Shown one piece after another: positions 9,052-18,865 of a stretch of DNA of 46,427 bases (positions within the stretch are counted from its first letter, which is position 1; every line of letters begins with the position of its first letter). The notes under the pieces were generated by a model. That model was not told the origin of the DNA. It searched no databases and was given only the letters and a program-made list of their open reading frames with translations. This DNA is from Maribacter ulvicola (lineage in GTDB: Bacteria > Bacteroidota > Bacteroidia > Flavobacteriales > Flavobacteriaceae): NCBI RefSeq assembly GCF_900155985.1, contig NZ_FTMA01000013.1:1-46427 (forward strand). Direction: 5' to 3'. Position numbers and translations under genes: made by a program.

Positions 9052-9161
9052 TTTCTACTGCGTTTATGTTAACGTAATGTTATGCAATTTATAAAAAACA
9101 TTAAAATTTTATAGGGGTAATGTGAATTTCATGTGTCTTATGGTAAAATAAGTCAATAATC
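9052..9161. promoter_or_regulatory. Divergent promoter region, ECF sigma / FecR
   Basis: 110-bp AT-rich spacer between divergently transcribed sigma and anti-sigma genes; must hold both promoters. No exact TAnnTTTG box was found, which would suit recognition by an alternative sigma factor. Confidence 0.45.
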
Positions 9162-10343
9162 TTGAAAAAGAGAATAACATATTTATTAATTACTTATTTC
9201 TCAAAATCGGCATCGAGAGAAGAAATAGTAGAATTAACAGAACTCTTGAAGGATGAGGATAATTCATTTATTTTCAAGAGTTTGGTGAGAACCAATTACG
9301 TAATCGACCGCCATATGCTTGATTTTGATACAGAAGCTGAGAAGAAAAAAATATTAGAAAAAATCCATTTTAACGAACAAAGCAGTAAAAGAGTTAAAAG
9401 ATTAAATTTTTTCAAATATGCAGCCGTAGTATTCATTTTGTTCGGTTTAGGTTTTTTTAGCTACAACTATAATACATCTTTTGTAGAAACAAAGCAGCAA
9501 AAGGTCAACGTTGTAGTTGATGCTAATAAGAGTCATGATGTTTTGCCTGGTAGTAATAAAGCGGTTCTTACGCTTGAAAATGGAGATCAATTAGTTTTAG
9601 GTAAAGAAAAGAAGGTAGCGTTAAAAGGTGTAAAACAAGAAGGTGAAAAATTAGTTTATGATCAACTTTCTTCTAAAAGTACAATAGCTTATAACTATTT
9701 AACCATACCTAAGGGAGGGCAGTTTTTTGTGCAATTGTCAGACGGTTCTAAAGTTTGGTTGAATTCAGATTCAAAACTTAAATATCCTGTTAAGTTTACT
9801 AAAGACCGGCCAAGGGAGGTAGAGTTAATTTATGGTGAGGGCTATTTTGAAGTTGCCGAAAATAGTGAAGACTTTGGTGCGCATTTTTTGGTTAAAACTA
9901 AAACACAGACCGTAGATGTCCTGGGTACCCAATTTAATATAAAAGCCTATAAGGAGGATAAAAATATTGTGACGACCTTAGTGGAAGGAAAGATTGCTAT
10001 AGAGTCTGGTGGTGTTAGAAAAAATCTTCGTCCATTAGATCAGTCTACAGTTACTGCAGATAAGTCTGGTTCCTTAACTGTTGAAAAATTAAAATATGTT
10101 TTTGATGAAATAGCATGGAAGCAAGGATATTTTAGTTTTAAGCAGAAGTCGATGGAAGATATTATGGTTGTACTGTCTAGGTGGTACAATGTTGAGTTCA
10201 CCTTTAAAGATGTAACAAAAAGAAATAAAACATTTACGGGGGTGTTAGACCGTGAAAACACTATAAGTCAAATACTAATTAATATCAAGAAAACCAATGA
10301 AATAAACTTTAAAATCAATGAGAAGAATGTAATTATCGAATAA
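9162..10343 (+). CDS. FecR-type anti-sigma factor
   Basis: 393 residues. A cytoplasmic N-terminal sigma-binding part (~1-82) is followed by a TM helix (~85-105, AAVVFILFGLGFF). A FecR domain follows (~175-275; TIPKGGQFFVQLSDGSKVWLN, VELIYGEGYFEV, LVKTKTQTVDVLGTQFNIKAY), and a C-terminal DUF4974-like domain (~310-393) is expected to meet the STN domain of SusC. The start is TTG: the in-frame stop at 9144-9146 leaves no ATG before residue 52, and starting there would remove most of the sigma-binding part. It lies 90 bp upstream of susC and probably shares its transcript, perhaps tuned by a hairpin between them. Confidence 0.9.
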   Translation: MKKRITYLLITYFSKSASREEIVELTELLKDEDNSFIFKSLVRTNYVIDRHMLDFDTEAEKKKILEKIHFNEQSSKRVKRLNFFKYAAVVFILFGLGFFSYNYNTSFVETKQQKVNVVVDANKSHDVLPGSNKAVLTLENGDQLVLGKEKKVALKGVKQEGEKLVYDQLSSKSTIAYNYLTIPKGGQFFVQLSDGSKVWLNSDSKLKYPVKFTKDRPREVELIYGEGYFEVAENSEDFGAHFLVKTKTQTVDVLGTQFNIKAYKEDKNIVTTLVEGKIAIESGGVRKNLRPLDQSTVTADKSGSLTVEKLKYVFDEIAWKQGYFSFKQKSMEDIMVVLSRWYNVEFTFKDVTKRNKTFTGVLDRENTISQILINIKKTNEINFKINEKNVIIE

Positions 10344-10385
10344 GAATTCTTGTACTTTATGAGAGTGCACAGCCGGAATTCTTTT
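10342..10385 (+). promoter_or_regulatory. Hairpin between fecR and susC, possible attenuator
   Basis: AAGAATTC (10342-10349) pairs with GAATTCTT (10376-10383) across a 26-nt loop, followed by TT. It starts at the fecR stop and ends ~50 nt before susC. A partial terminator or leader structure here would let susCD be expressed at a different level from fecR. The first arm is itself part of a 10-bp palindrome. Confidence 0.35.
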
Positions 10386-10433
10386 ATTAACCAAAAAACT
10401 AATTAATTTTTTAACTAATCCTAACTTTTTTGT

Positions 10434-13400
10434 ATGGAACTAAACTCAACCAAAGCATTCCATAGATTTCGTAAAAGATGTTTTACGAAATTTATATGCG
10501 CAATTTTAATTTTATCTTATTCAACGTCTTTCGGATTTTCATCGAAAGATCTTTTTCAAAATGTTGAAATAAGTATTGATAACAACAAGAATATTGATTT
10601 ACCTGAGCTTTTTGAGCTTTTAAGGGAGCAAGCTGGCTATAGATTTGTTTATAGTGATGAGCTTGTGGCAAAAGCTCCTAGCGTTAAATTGACAAAAGGG
10701 TCAATTTTGGCAAAAGACTTATTGTATATGGGGTTAGCTCCTAAAGGTCTTACCTATGAATTTGCAAACAATAAAACAATAATTGTAAAAAAAGAACTTC
10801 TAGTTCAAACCCAAATAAATAAACAACTTTCTGTTTCGGGTACTGTAGTAGATGATCAAGGTATGCCTTTGCCAGGTGTTAATGTAGTAGAAAAAGGTAC
10901 TACTAATGGTACATATACTGATTTTGACGGTAACTTTGAGATTACGGTGTCTAACAATGCATCTTTAATGTTTTCTGCACTGGGCTTTAAAAGCGTTGAA
11001 CAATCAGTTAACGGTAGGTCAAGTTTAACAATTACCATGCAAGAAGATGCGGAGCAATTGGGTGAAGTTGTTGTAACTGCTTTAGGTATAAAGCGTGAGC
11101 AAAAAGCACTAGGTTATGCAATGACCGAGGTGAAAGGTGAAGAGCTTGCTGAGACAAATACCGTAAACCCGGTAGCGGCGTTACAGGGTAAGGCTGCCGG
11201 TGTTAGTATTGGTGGTTCTGATGGTGGTCTTTTTGGAAACAGCAAGATTCAAATTCGTGGTGTCTCTACTTTAAATTCTAATAATAACCAACCTATTTTT
11301 GTGATAGACGGTGTAATTCTAGATAATAGTACTTCTAATTCTAGTGCAGATTGGTCTAGTAGTTCAAATGACTATGGTAATATATTAAAGAACTTGAACC
11401 CAGATGATTACAAGAGTATTTCTATTCTTAAGGGTGCTGCTGCAACGGCATTGTATGGTTCTCGTGGTATTAACGGTGTGGTTTTAATAGAGTCCAAAGA
11501 TGGTGCAAATGCTAGAGGTATAGGTGTTTCAATAACACACTCTTTAGGTTTTGACAGGGCTTATGATCAACCGGCATTGCAAAACGAATTCGGTGAAGGT
11601 ACTTTGGCGGGGTATGTTAATTATGGAGAAACCGATGCTAACGGTAATTTCTATCGTTTTGATAATGGACAGTTTTATAACAATAGTCAAGGTATGCCAA
11701 CTGTGATAAATCATGCAGGTGGGTTAGGGTATGGTCCTAGATTTGATGGAAGGCCAATAGAGGATTATGATGGTAATACCATTCCGTATAGTCCATCAAA
11801 AACTAATATGTTAGATGTGTATGACACTGGTGTTAACTCTAACACTTCGGTAGCATTGAGTGGCGGTAATGAAAAAGGTAATTTTTATCTTTCGGATTCT
11901 TACAACTTAAGAAAAGGGATCATGCCTGATAATAGTTTTAGAAGAAATTCATTGTTATTGTCCGGTTCGTACCAGTTAGCGCCATGGCTAAAGGCTAATG
12001 CGTCTATTTCCTTTACCAATTCAAGTGCAAAAAACCCGAGAAACGATATTTCTCAAAGTTTTTTCGACGGTAATTTCCAGCGTATCTACAATACCGATAA
12101 ATACACGCAGCAACAATACTGGCAAGCGCCACATGGAGGTTTGCCTAGTGCTAACTATAGCGATGATTTTGCCTATGTGCCTAATAAAGGACTTTGGTTT
12201 GGTTATTATAACAATGATCAAGCTAACGAAGAGCAGGTAACACGACCTGTAGTTCGTTTAACGGCAAATGTTACGGATTGGTTGACAATTGCAGCAGAAG
12301 GTAATATGAATCATTATACCGTGCGTTTTGAAAACAAAGAGCTAGGTAGTGGTTATGCCAATGAAGGTGGTTATTATGAGCTACAGCATAGAGAAGACAT
12401 TAGTAAAACGGGTAAATTGACATTCAATTTTACACCAAAAATTTCAGATAACTTTACAGCGCAAGTATTGGTAGGAGGGGAAATCTGGAACCAAGAAAAG
12501 TCTAATACAAGAGTAAGAACAGATGGTGGGTTAATTGTACCGGGTAGGTTTTATTTAGATAACTCTAAAAGAACCAAACTGTCAGAAGGTGGTATATCTG
12601 CAACCAAACAGATCAATTCTTTATACTTCTTGTCTAGCTTTGGTTATAAAGACCAACTATTTTTAGATCTTACAGGTAGAAATGACTGGTCTTCAGCTTT
12701 GGTGTATACTAATGGTGAAGGGAATTACTCTTACTTCTACCCATCAGTATCTACATCATGGGTGTTTAGTGAAACTTTTGCTAAAACCGACTGGTTTACT
12801 TTTGGTAAGTTACGTGCGTCTTGGGCGCAAGTAGGTAGTGATACTAGCCCGTATTCAATTAACAAGGGGTATGGTCTTGGTACATATGAGTTGCCAGATG
12901 GTAATTTTGTGTATAAGAACTCTGTAAATAGTACAACGGTTGACAGAGACATTAAACCAGAGCGTAAAAATTCGTTTGAAGTTGGTGCAGATGTTCGTTT
13001 TTTTAGTAATCGTTTAGGGGTTGATTTAGCCTATTATAATGAAACTATTAACAATCAAATTGGTTCTATACCATTGCCAAGTGTTTCTGGTTATAGTGGT
13101 CTATTTACTAATATTGGATCTTTATCTAATTATGGTGTAGAGTTAAGTGTAACGGGTACTCCGGTACGTACGGCAAATTTTGAATGGAATACGACATTTA
13201 ATTATTGGAACAATACTACTAAGATTAAAGAAATGCATGAAGATCTTGGTGAGTACAAGGGTCTTGGTGGTGCTATAAACTATGGTAATTTCAGAATTGG
13301 TTCTGTGGCTTATGAAGGTGGTGAGTATGGTGTGTTATATTCTGATATTACTCCAAAATTATATCAAGCAACTGATAATGCTGGTAATCCTATTGATGAT

Positions 13401-14162
13401 GCTAATAATGGTAAGAAGGTGCTTGTTTGGAGTGATTCAAGACGAGGGGCTTATTATGAAAGAAGTTATGAAGTAGAGGAAGTAGGAAAAATTCAGCCAG
13501 ATTTTGAAGGTTCTTTTAATAATGAATTCAATTACAAAGGCTTGTCATTATCGGTTTTATTAGATGCTAGATTTGGAGGTAATATTGCTTCTTATTCAAG
13601 TAGGTATGGAACTGCATATGGGTACCTTGAAGAATCTTTGCGAGGAAGAGATGCTGAATATGGTGGTGTTCCTTGGACATCGCAATACGGTGACACACAA
13701 GATAGAAGTTATGTAGATGGTATAATCCCTGATGGTGTATTTGCTGATGGTCAAGAGGTTACCGCGCCAAATGGTTCTACCGTTGATGTTGGTGGTATGA
13801 CGTACCAAGAGGCTTATGATGCTGGTCATGTGGAACCTACGCATGCAAGTTTTTATAACTATTTTACAAATTCTTGGGGTCAAGGCGTAGTAAATGATGA
13901 TTGGTTTAATAAGTTAGAGTATATCGCAATTAGAAATGTATCCTTAGGGTATAACTTACCAAAGGCATTTAGCGATAAATTGGGCGCTAGGAATTTCTAT
14001 ATTGGGGTTAACGGAAGAAACTTAGGTTACTTGCATAATTCATTACCTAATAATATAAATCCTGAAAGTTTTAGGGGTACTACAAGTGATTCTTCATTTT
14101 TAGAGCGTTCTTTTAGCCCTTATGTTTCAAGTTATACAATGACTGTTAAAGTAGATTTTTAA
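10434..14162 (+). CDS. SusC/RagA-family TonB-dependent transporter with N-terminal STN signalling domain
   Basis: 1242 residues, outer-membrane beta-barrel importer of oligosaccharides or glycopeptides. Signal peptide ~18-38. The STN domain (~48-120; LPELFELLREQAGYRFVYSD) marks it as a signal transducer that contacts FecR. A carboxypeptidase-regulatory-like domain follows (~135-208; VSGTVVDDQGMPLPGVNV). The plug starts at ~213 (LGEVVVTALGIKREQKALGY) and includes IRGVSTLNSNNNQPIFVIDG and ILKGAAATALYGSRGINGVV. The barrel ends in VKVDF with the usual terminal aromatic residue. The susD gene follows after 17 bp. It works with the surface SusD lipoprotein and with energy from TonB, which is not encoded here. 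Confidence 0.96.
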   Translation: MELNSTKAFHRFRKRCFTKFICAILILSYSTSFGFSSKDLFQNVEISIDNNKNIDLPELFELLREQAGYRFVYSDELVAKAPSVKLTKGSILAKDLLYMGLAPKGLTYEFANNKTIIVKKELLVQTQINKQLSVSGTVVDDQGMPLPGVNVVEKGTTNGTYTDFDGNFEITVSNNASLMFSALGFKSVEQSVNGRSSLTITMQEDAEQLGEVVVTALGIKREQKALGYAMTEVKGEELAETNTVNPVAALQGKAAGVSIGGSDGGLFGNSKIQIRGVSTLNSNNNQPIFVIDGVILDNSTSNSSADWSSSSNDYGNILKNLNPDDYKSISILKGAAATALYGSRGINGVVLIESKDGANARGIGVSITHSLGFDRAYDQPALQNEFGEGTLAGYVNYGETDANGNFYRFDNGQFYNNSQGMPTVINHAGGLGYGPRFDGRPIEDYDGNTIPYSPSKTNMLDVYDTGVNSNTSVALSGGNEKGNFYLSDSYNLRKGIMPDNSFRRNSLLLSGSYQLAPWLKANASISFTNSSAKNPRNDISQSFFDGNFQRIYNTDKYTQQQYWQAPHGGLPSANYSDDFAYVPNKGLWFGYYNNDQANEEQVTRPVVRLTANVTDWLTIAAEGNMNHYTVRFENKELGSGYANEGGYYELQHREDISKTGKLTFNFTPKISDNFTAQVLVGGEIWNQEKSNTRVRTDGGLIVPGRFYLDNSKRTKLSEGGISATKQINSLYFLSSFGYKDQLFLDLTGRNDWSSALVYTNGEGNYSYFYPSVSTSWVFSETFAKTDWFTFGKLRASWAQVGSDTSPYSINKGYGLGTYELPDGNFVYKNSVNSTTVDRDIKPERKNSFEVGADVRFFSNRLGVDLAYYNETINNQIGSIPLPSVSGYSGLFTNIGSLSNYGVELSVTGTPVRTANFEWNTTFNYWNNTTKIKEMHEDLGEYKGLGGAINYGNFRIGSVAYEGGEYGVLYSDITPKLYQATDNAGNPIDDANNGKKVLVWSDSRRGAYYERSYEVEEVGKIQPDFEGSFNNEFNYKGLSLSVLLDARFGGNIASYSSRYGTAYGYLEESLRGRDAEYGGVPWTSQYGDTQDRSYVDGIIPDGVFADGQEVTAPNGSTVDVGGMTYQEAYDAGHVEPTHASFYNYFTNSWGQGVVNDDWFNKLEYIAIRNVSLGYNLPKAFSDKLGARNFYIGVNGRNLGYLHNSLPNNINPESFRGTTSDSSFLERSFSPYVSSYTMTVKVDF

Positions 14163-14179
14163 TTTAAAAAAGGAATATA

Positions 14180-16039
14180 ATGAAACAAATATATAAACCG
14201 GTATTAATATTTTTAATGGTGCTTGCCTTTGGTTGTGATGCTGATGATTTTGCTGAATTGAACAGTAATCCATCGGAGCTTGCTGAGCCAGATGTAAGGT
14301 TTTCCATAACACAGGCGGTTCAGGATATGTATAGCGAAGATTATTTGAATTGGTTCTATACCAATTTTGACTATATTTTTCCTTGGAGCCAATTAACAAC
14401 TGCAAGTGTGGGTGGTGGTAACTCAGAAGCTCTAGTTGAGATAGGGCCTACTGGGTCACAAAGTATATATCCTAATTTGTATGCAAATACCAGAGATATT
14501 CGAACACGTATAGATGCTTTGCCAGAAGAGGAAAAAGCAGAAAGACTTGCTATGAGGGCAATGACTTTTCCTATTCAAATTCAACCGGCACTTACCATAA
14601 CGGATCACACTGGGTCAATGGTGTATACAGAGGGTGCAATGGCGCCGTATACTACGCCGCCGTTAATTACTCCTGTATTTGATAATCAAGAAACCTTATT
14701 CAATACTTGGTTGGCGGAGTTAGATGGTGCAATAGCTGATTTAACAAAAGAGAATCAATTTAATTTGGGTAACCAAGATGTAATCTATAATGGAGATTAT
14801 GAAAAATGGGCCAAATTTTGTAATCTTTTAAAGTTAAAGATTGCTGCCAGACTTGTAAATAAGAATAGAGCAAAAGCTTTTTCTATAGCTGAGGAAGTTG
14901 CAACTTCTTCTGCAGGTTACATGAATGCGGTAAGCGATGATTTTGTCTATAGGAGAGATGTGAATTACAGAGGAAATGGTAATGGTTTTCAACCAGGTAT
15001 AGGAGGTAAGAATATTATCAACTTTATGTTAGAGAATCAAGATCCAAGAATTAGGGTTATTTATGATAAAAATGACTTTAATGGAGAGGTTGTACAGGCG
15101 TTTATTGATGCAGGTAAGGCTCTGCCACCTTTTGTAGAGGAGTTTGTTATGCTTGATAATGAAGGAAACTTTGAAGGATGGTCAGGTCCGGGTGAGCCAT
15201 GGGTTAGATATGCCGGGGTACCACTATCCCCAGAGGAAACTTTAAAATCTGAGAATAGAATTTATTTTAACCAATCTGAACTTTACAGAATTTCTTCTGG
15301 AGGTGTAGAAAAATCTTATGAGGCTACTTCAGATTATACAGAACGTATAACCAGAACTGGATTCAATTTTACCTACCCAACCAAACCAGGAGGTCGTGTG
15401 ATAGAAATTACCGATAATTTTCCTCCACTAGAGGTGATTTTAGGTTCTTCTGCAGAAACCAATTTATATTTAGCTGAATTCAAATTATTGGGTGCCAATT
15501 TACCTGGTTCTGCTCAAGATTATTTTAACCAAGGCGTTCGCTTATCGGTAGAAAGAATGGATTTGTTAGCTAAAAACAGTGGTTTGCCTTATTATAATAG
15601 CGATCCTGTTTATGTGAATGAGGTTATGGCCAATGCTGCTTCAACTAGTCTTAAAGCTGGTGAAATTGAGGCTTTATTGACACAACCGGCTTATGATTTA
15701 AGTACAGATGGCTTAGAAAAGGTTTATATACAACAATATATAAACTTTGCAGCTACTCCTAATGATATGTGGACTACGGTTCGTAGATCTGGAATTCCAG
15801 CAACGGGTAGTACTTATCTACCAAGAGAAAACTTTTTGGCAGGAGGTACAGAGCTTACCTTACCAAGACGTTTACCTGTAGGTACACCAACAGAGGATGA
15901 TAAAAATTATGCCAATGCTGTAAGTGCTGCAGAAGAGCAAGGCTTTACTACAGGTACAAATGATCCTACAGTTTTAAATACTCAAAGACTTTGGTTTGAT
16001 CAAGAAAACCCAAGCTATGGAGCAGGACCTAATGAATAG
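14180..16039 (+). CDS. SusD/RagB-family surface glycan-binding lipoprotein
   Basis: 619 residues. Lipobox LAFGC, Cys19, followed by DADDFAELNSNPSEL, the Asn-Pro signature seen near the N-terminus of many SusD-like proteins (SusD-like_2 type). TPR-like helices follow (e.g. YEKWAKFCNLLKLKIAARLV), and the tail has NDMWTTVRRSGIPATGSTYL and LPRRLPVGTPTED, typical of SusD homologues that form the lid on SusC. It binds the glycan at the cell surface. It is the closest partner of susC (17 bp). A perfect terminator lies 62 bp after the stop, separating susCD from the CBM9-like gene. Confidence 0.95.
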   Translation: MKQIYKPVLIFLMVLAFGCDADDFAELNSNPSELAEPDVRFSITQAVQDMYSEDYLNWFYTNFDYIFPWSQLTTASVGGGNSEALVEIGPTGSQSIYPNLYANTRDIRTRIDALPEEEKAERLAMRAMTFPIQIQPALTITDHTGSMVYTEGAMAPYTTPPLITPVFDNQETLFNTWLAELDGAIADLTKENQFNLGNQDVIYNGDYEKWAKFCNLLKLKIAARLVNKNRAKAFSIAEEVATSSAGYMNAVSDDFVYRRDVNYRGNGNGFQPGIGGKNIINFMLENQDPRIRVIYDKNDFNGEVVQAFIDAGKALPPFVEEFVMLDNEGNFEGWSGPGEPWVRYAGVPLSPEETLKSENRIYFNQSELYRISSGGVEKSYEATSDYTERITRTGFNFTYPTKPGGRVIEITDNFPPLEVILGSSAETNLYLAEFKLLGANLPGSAQDYFNQGVRLSVERMDLLAKNSGLPYYNSDPVYVNEVMANAASTSLKAGEIEALLTQPAYDLSTDGLEKVYIQQYINFAATPNDMWTTVRRSGIPATGSTYLPRENFLAGGTELTLPRRLPVGTPTEDDKNYANAVSAAEEQGFTTGTNDPTVLNTQRLWFDQENPSYGAGPNE

Positions 16040-16101
16040 GTTTTAATAGTATTGAAGAAGTCGTCCAAGTTTATATGGGCGCATATAGTTGAGTTAGATT
16101 T

Positions 16102-16136
16102 TGAGAAGCCATTTTTTTAAATGGCTTCTCATTTTT
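16102..16136 (+). terminator. Intrinsic terminator after susD
   Basis: Perfect 13-bp stem (16102-16114 and 16119-16131), TTTT loop and TTTTT tail. Ends the fecR-susC-susD transcript. Confidence 0.92.
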
Positions 16137-16242
16137 ATACAATATTCGCTTTAAGTTATCTATGGTAATTTTTAAATGTAAATCCTCTAAGAGGTAACTA
16201 AGACAGCTTATTAATTACAGTTTTTTAAAAAAAAATCATATA

Positions 16243-17295
16243 GTGAACAGTTTACAGAAAAAATGCACAGTATTTACCTTTTTATGGCTAGGAGTGTTCA
16301 TGGTACAATCTCAAAAAGTACCCAAAAGCTATGTGGCCTATCAAACGGTAGACACCATCTCTATTGACGGAAAGGCAAATGAAAAGTCATGGAAAAATGC
16401 AGAATGGTCAACACGCTTTATTGATATTGAAGGTGTAAAAGAACCAACCTACAAAACTCAGGTGAAGATGTTGTGGGATAAGACACATCTTTATTTTTAT
16501 GCAGAAATGGAAGAGCCACACGTTTGGGCAACCCTTACACAACGTGATACCGTAATTTTTTATAATAATGATTTCGAGATTTTCATAGATCCAGATGGCG
16601 ATACCCATGAGTATATGGAATTTGAGGTAAATGCACTTAATACCGTGTGGGACCTTTTTTTAACAAAACCGTATAGAAACCATCCTAAAGTTATTGATGG
16701 TTGGGATATCAACGGATTACAAACAGCAGTAAACGTAAAAGGAACAATTAATAACGCTAAAGACACGGATACGGGTTGGTCTGTAGAAATTGCAATGCCA
16801 TGGAATGCGTTATTAGAGGCCAATAGTAAGGGTAAACTTCCAATGAACGAATTTTGGCGAATTAATTTTTCTAGGGTTAATTGGGATTTTGATCTGCATA
16901 ATGGTCGTTACTCACGTAAAAAAGACAAAAAGGGTAAATTCTTACCAGAATATAATTGGGTCTGGTCACCACAAGGAGTTATAAATATGCATGAGCCAGA
17001 GCATTGGGGGTATGTTTATTTTTCTGAACAGCCGGCAGGTTCAAAAATCTCTTTTTCCATACCTGAAGATGAATATATAAAATGGTTTCTTTTTAAAAAA
17101 TATAGAGAAATTAGAAATCTAGAAAATAAAGAGAATTTTAAAGTATCTCCTAGTAATATCATGGGTAAAACGATAAGTCCGGTTTTTAAAGAACATTCGT
17201 TGGGCTGGTATGTACAAGTGATTAGTCCTTTTACGGGTGATGTACTAAGTATTAGGGAAGATGGTAAATTCCAGAGAAGCAGAGGTGAAAAATAG
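16243..17295 (+). CDS. CBM9-like carbohydrate-binding secreted protein
   Basis: 350 residues; signal peptide ~1-23 (FLWLGVFMVQSQ). A CBM9-like / DOMON-type fold (~40-255) is supported by SIDGKANEKSWKNAEW near the start, VKMLWDKTHLYFYAEM, FYNNDFEIFIDPDGD, YMEFEVNALNTVWDL, WSVEIAMPWNAL and FWRINFSRVNW. These proteins are secreted, bind carbohydrate and often sit in PULs with no catalytic role of their own. The start is GTG at 16243; no in-frame ATG gives a full signal peptide. The Trp-rich C-terminal part (~255-350) is not recognised. The gene follows the susD terminator, so it needs its own promoter or read-through. Confidence 0.85.
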   Translation: MNSLQKKCTVFTFLWLGVFMVQSQKVPKSYVAYQTVDTISIDGKANEKSWKNAEWSTRFIDIEGVKEPTYKTQVKMLWDKTHLYFYAEMEEPHVWATLTQRDTVIFYNNDFEIFIDPDGDTHEYMEFEVNALNTVWDLFLTKPYRNHPKVIDGWDINGLQTAVNVKGTINNAKDTDTGWSVEIAMPWNALLEANSKGKLPMNEFWRINFSRVNWDFDLHNGRYSRKKDKKGKFLPEYNWVWSPQGVINMHEPEHWGYVYFSEQPAGSKISFSIPEDEYIKWFLFKKYREIRNLENKENFKVSPSNIMGKTISPVFKEHSLGWYVQVISPFTGDVLSIREDGKFQRSRGEK

Positions 17296-17753
17296 TTGCT
17301 GATTTAGCCTTATATCCGTTACTAACGGTAGTGATAAGAAATTTGAGATGGCGATTATTCTAGGTGTAAAGGAGATATAATAAGGAATATTTGTTATGAA
17401 ATGTTAGTACGCATTAATGAAGGTAAAATACTTTTTTGGGTTGGATTAAAATCCTTTAAAGTCCTCTTCATCCCGTATTACTAAAATATAATGATTTTTT
17501 TAAGAAATCGTTTTCGTAAGGGTGTTAGCGTCTTTTTAAGCCTAATTCATGCTCATCATAAATGTGAACGCTGTTTGTGGTTTACACGTTCAATAGCGTA
17601 TAATGACATATGAATTTTTTAAGTCTGCAGAATTGTTCCGTTATGAACATGGTGCAACCCATTATTCTATAAAATTAGTAGATTTTATTTTTAAGAGCTA
17701 AGTTGTTTGTTCAAAATATAGTGTAATTATTAATTAAAAAATGAAATTATAAA
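17296..17753. other. Intergenic region upstream of ThuA gene
   Basis: 458 bp, AT-rich. No ORF, terminator or clear repeat was seen. TAGATTTT (17679-17686) is one base off the -7 box consensus but lacks a matching upstream TTG. Confidence 0.5.
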
Positions 17754-18812
17754 ATGAGACAATTAGTAATGATTTGTTTGTTGGTTTTTTCATGCTTAAG
17801 TGTTCGTTCACAAGAATGGATAACCTTTGGCGGTGAAGAAGGTGCTAATAAAAATCAGAAACACATAGTGTTGATTTCTGGTGATGAGGAATATCGATCA
17901 GAAGAGTCCATGCCAATGCTGGCAAAAATTTTGGCTAAAAGGCATGGTTATAAGTGTACGGTGCTTTTTGCCATCGATCCAGAGACCGGTAATATAAATC
18001 CTGAAGTTAACAACAATATACCGGGCTTAGATTTACTTGAAAATGCTGATCTAATGATCATCAATACCAGATGGCGACGATTACCAGATGATCAAATGAA
18101 ATATATAGATCAGTATCTAAGATCTGGAAAGCCGGTTTTAGGCTTAAGAACTTCAAATCATGGCTTTAATAATAAAGAAGGAAATTATATTCATTATAGT
18201 TCTGAGTATAAAAAAGAGAATCCTGAACATCCATGGTATAGAGGTTTTGGAGGTTTACTGTTCGGTGATCATTATGTACGCCATCACGGTAAGCATAAAC
18301 ATGAATCAACTAGAGGGGTCTTTCCAGAAACGGCTGTGAACCATGCCATATTAAAAGGCATAGACGATGGAGAAATATGGGGACCTACCGATGTATATGG
18401 TTGTAGGGTAGCTCATCTTCCAATAACTCCGTTAGTTATGGGGCAGGTGCTTGAAAGAAAAGGAACCTTTAATATAAATGATAGGTTTTTTGGCATGAGG
18501 TCAACTGACCTTCCTTTAGCTGGTCCCAAAAACAATCCTATGCTGCCTGTAGCTTGGTTAAAAGCGTATCAACACCCAGATAATGGAAAAGAGGGTATAG
18601 CTTTTCATACCTCCATGGGGTCATCAACTGATCTTGAAAATCAAGGACTTAGAAGGTTGGTGGTAAATACGGTCTACTTTCTTTTAGACCGTAGAATACC
18701 TAAAAAAGGAACTAATGTAGCGTACGTAGGGGAGTATTATACTACGGCATATGGTTTTTTGGGTAAAGAGTTTTGGGATAATAGAAAATTAAAGCCTTCA
18801 CATCTTTACTAA
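17754..18812 (+). CDS. ThuA-like domain secreted protein
   Basis: 352 residues; signal peptide ~1-19 ending at SVRSQ. The ThuA-like (class I glutamine amidotransferase-like) fold spans ~32-300: HIVLISGDEEYRSEESMPML, NADLMIINTRWRRLPDDQMK, YLRSGKPVLGLRTSNHGF, then GHHV-type histidines (FGDHYVRHHGKHKHES) and a late HTSMGSSTDL. The Cys of amidotransferases is replaced at the nucleophile elbow (LRTSNHGF), as in other ThuA proteins. ThuA is linked to trehalose and other disaccharide use through 3-keto intermediates, and secreted forms often sit with DUF1080 and cytochrome c proteins, as here. The exact reaction is unknown. It is probably co-transcribed with the next gene (53-bp gap). Confidence 0.85.
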   Translation: MRQLVMICLLVFSCLSVRSQEWITFGGEEGANKNQKHIVLISGDEEYRSEESMPMLAKILAKRHGYKCTVLFAIDPETGNINPEVNNNIPGLDLLENADLMIINTRWRRLPDDQMKYIDQYLRSGKPVLGLRTSNHGFNNKEGNYIHYSSEYKKENPEHPWYRGFGGLLFGDHYVRHHGKHKHESTRGVFPETAVNHAILKGIDDGEIWGPTDVYGCRVAHLPITPLVMGQVLERKGTFNINDRFFGMRSTDLPLAGPKNNPMLPVAWLKAYQHPDNGKEGIAFHTSMGSSTDLENQGLRRLVVNTVYFLLDRRIPKKGTNVAYVGEYYTTAYGFLGKEFWDNRKLKPSHLY

Positions 18813-18865
18813 ATTAAAAGTAGGCTAGTTCCTGCTAACGTTAAATCTATTAATTAGTTAAAAGA

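Noticed and set aside
13596..13883. Long minus-strand frame inside susC
   Set aside because: Shadow of the susC coding frame; no start context or recognisable protein.
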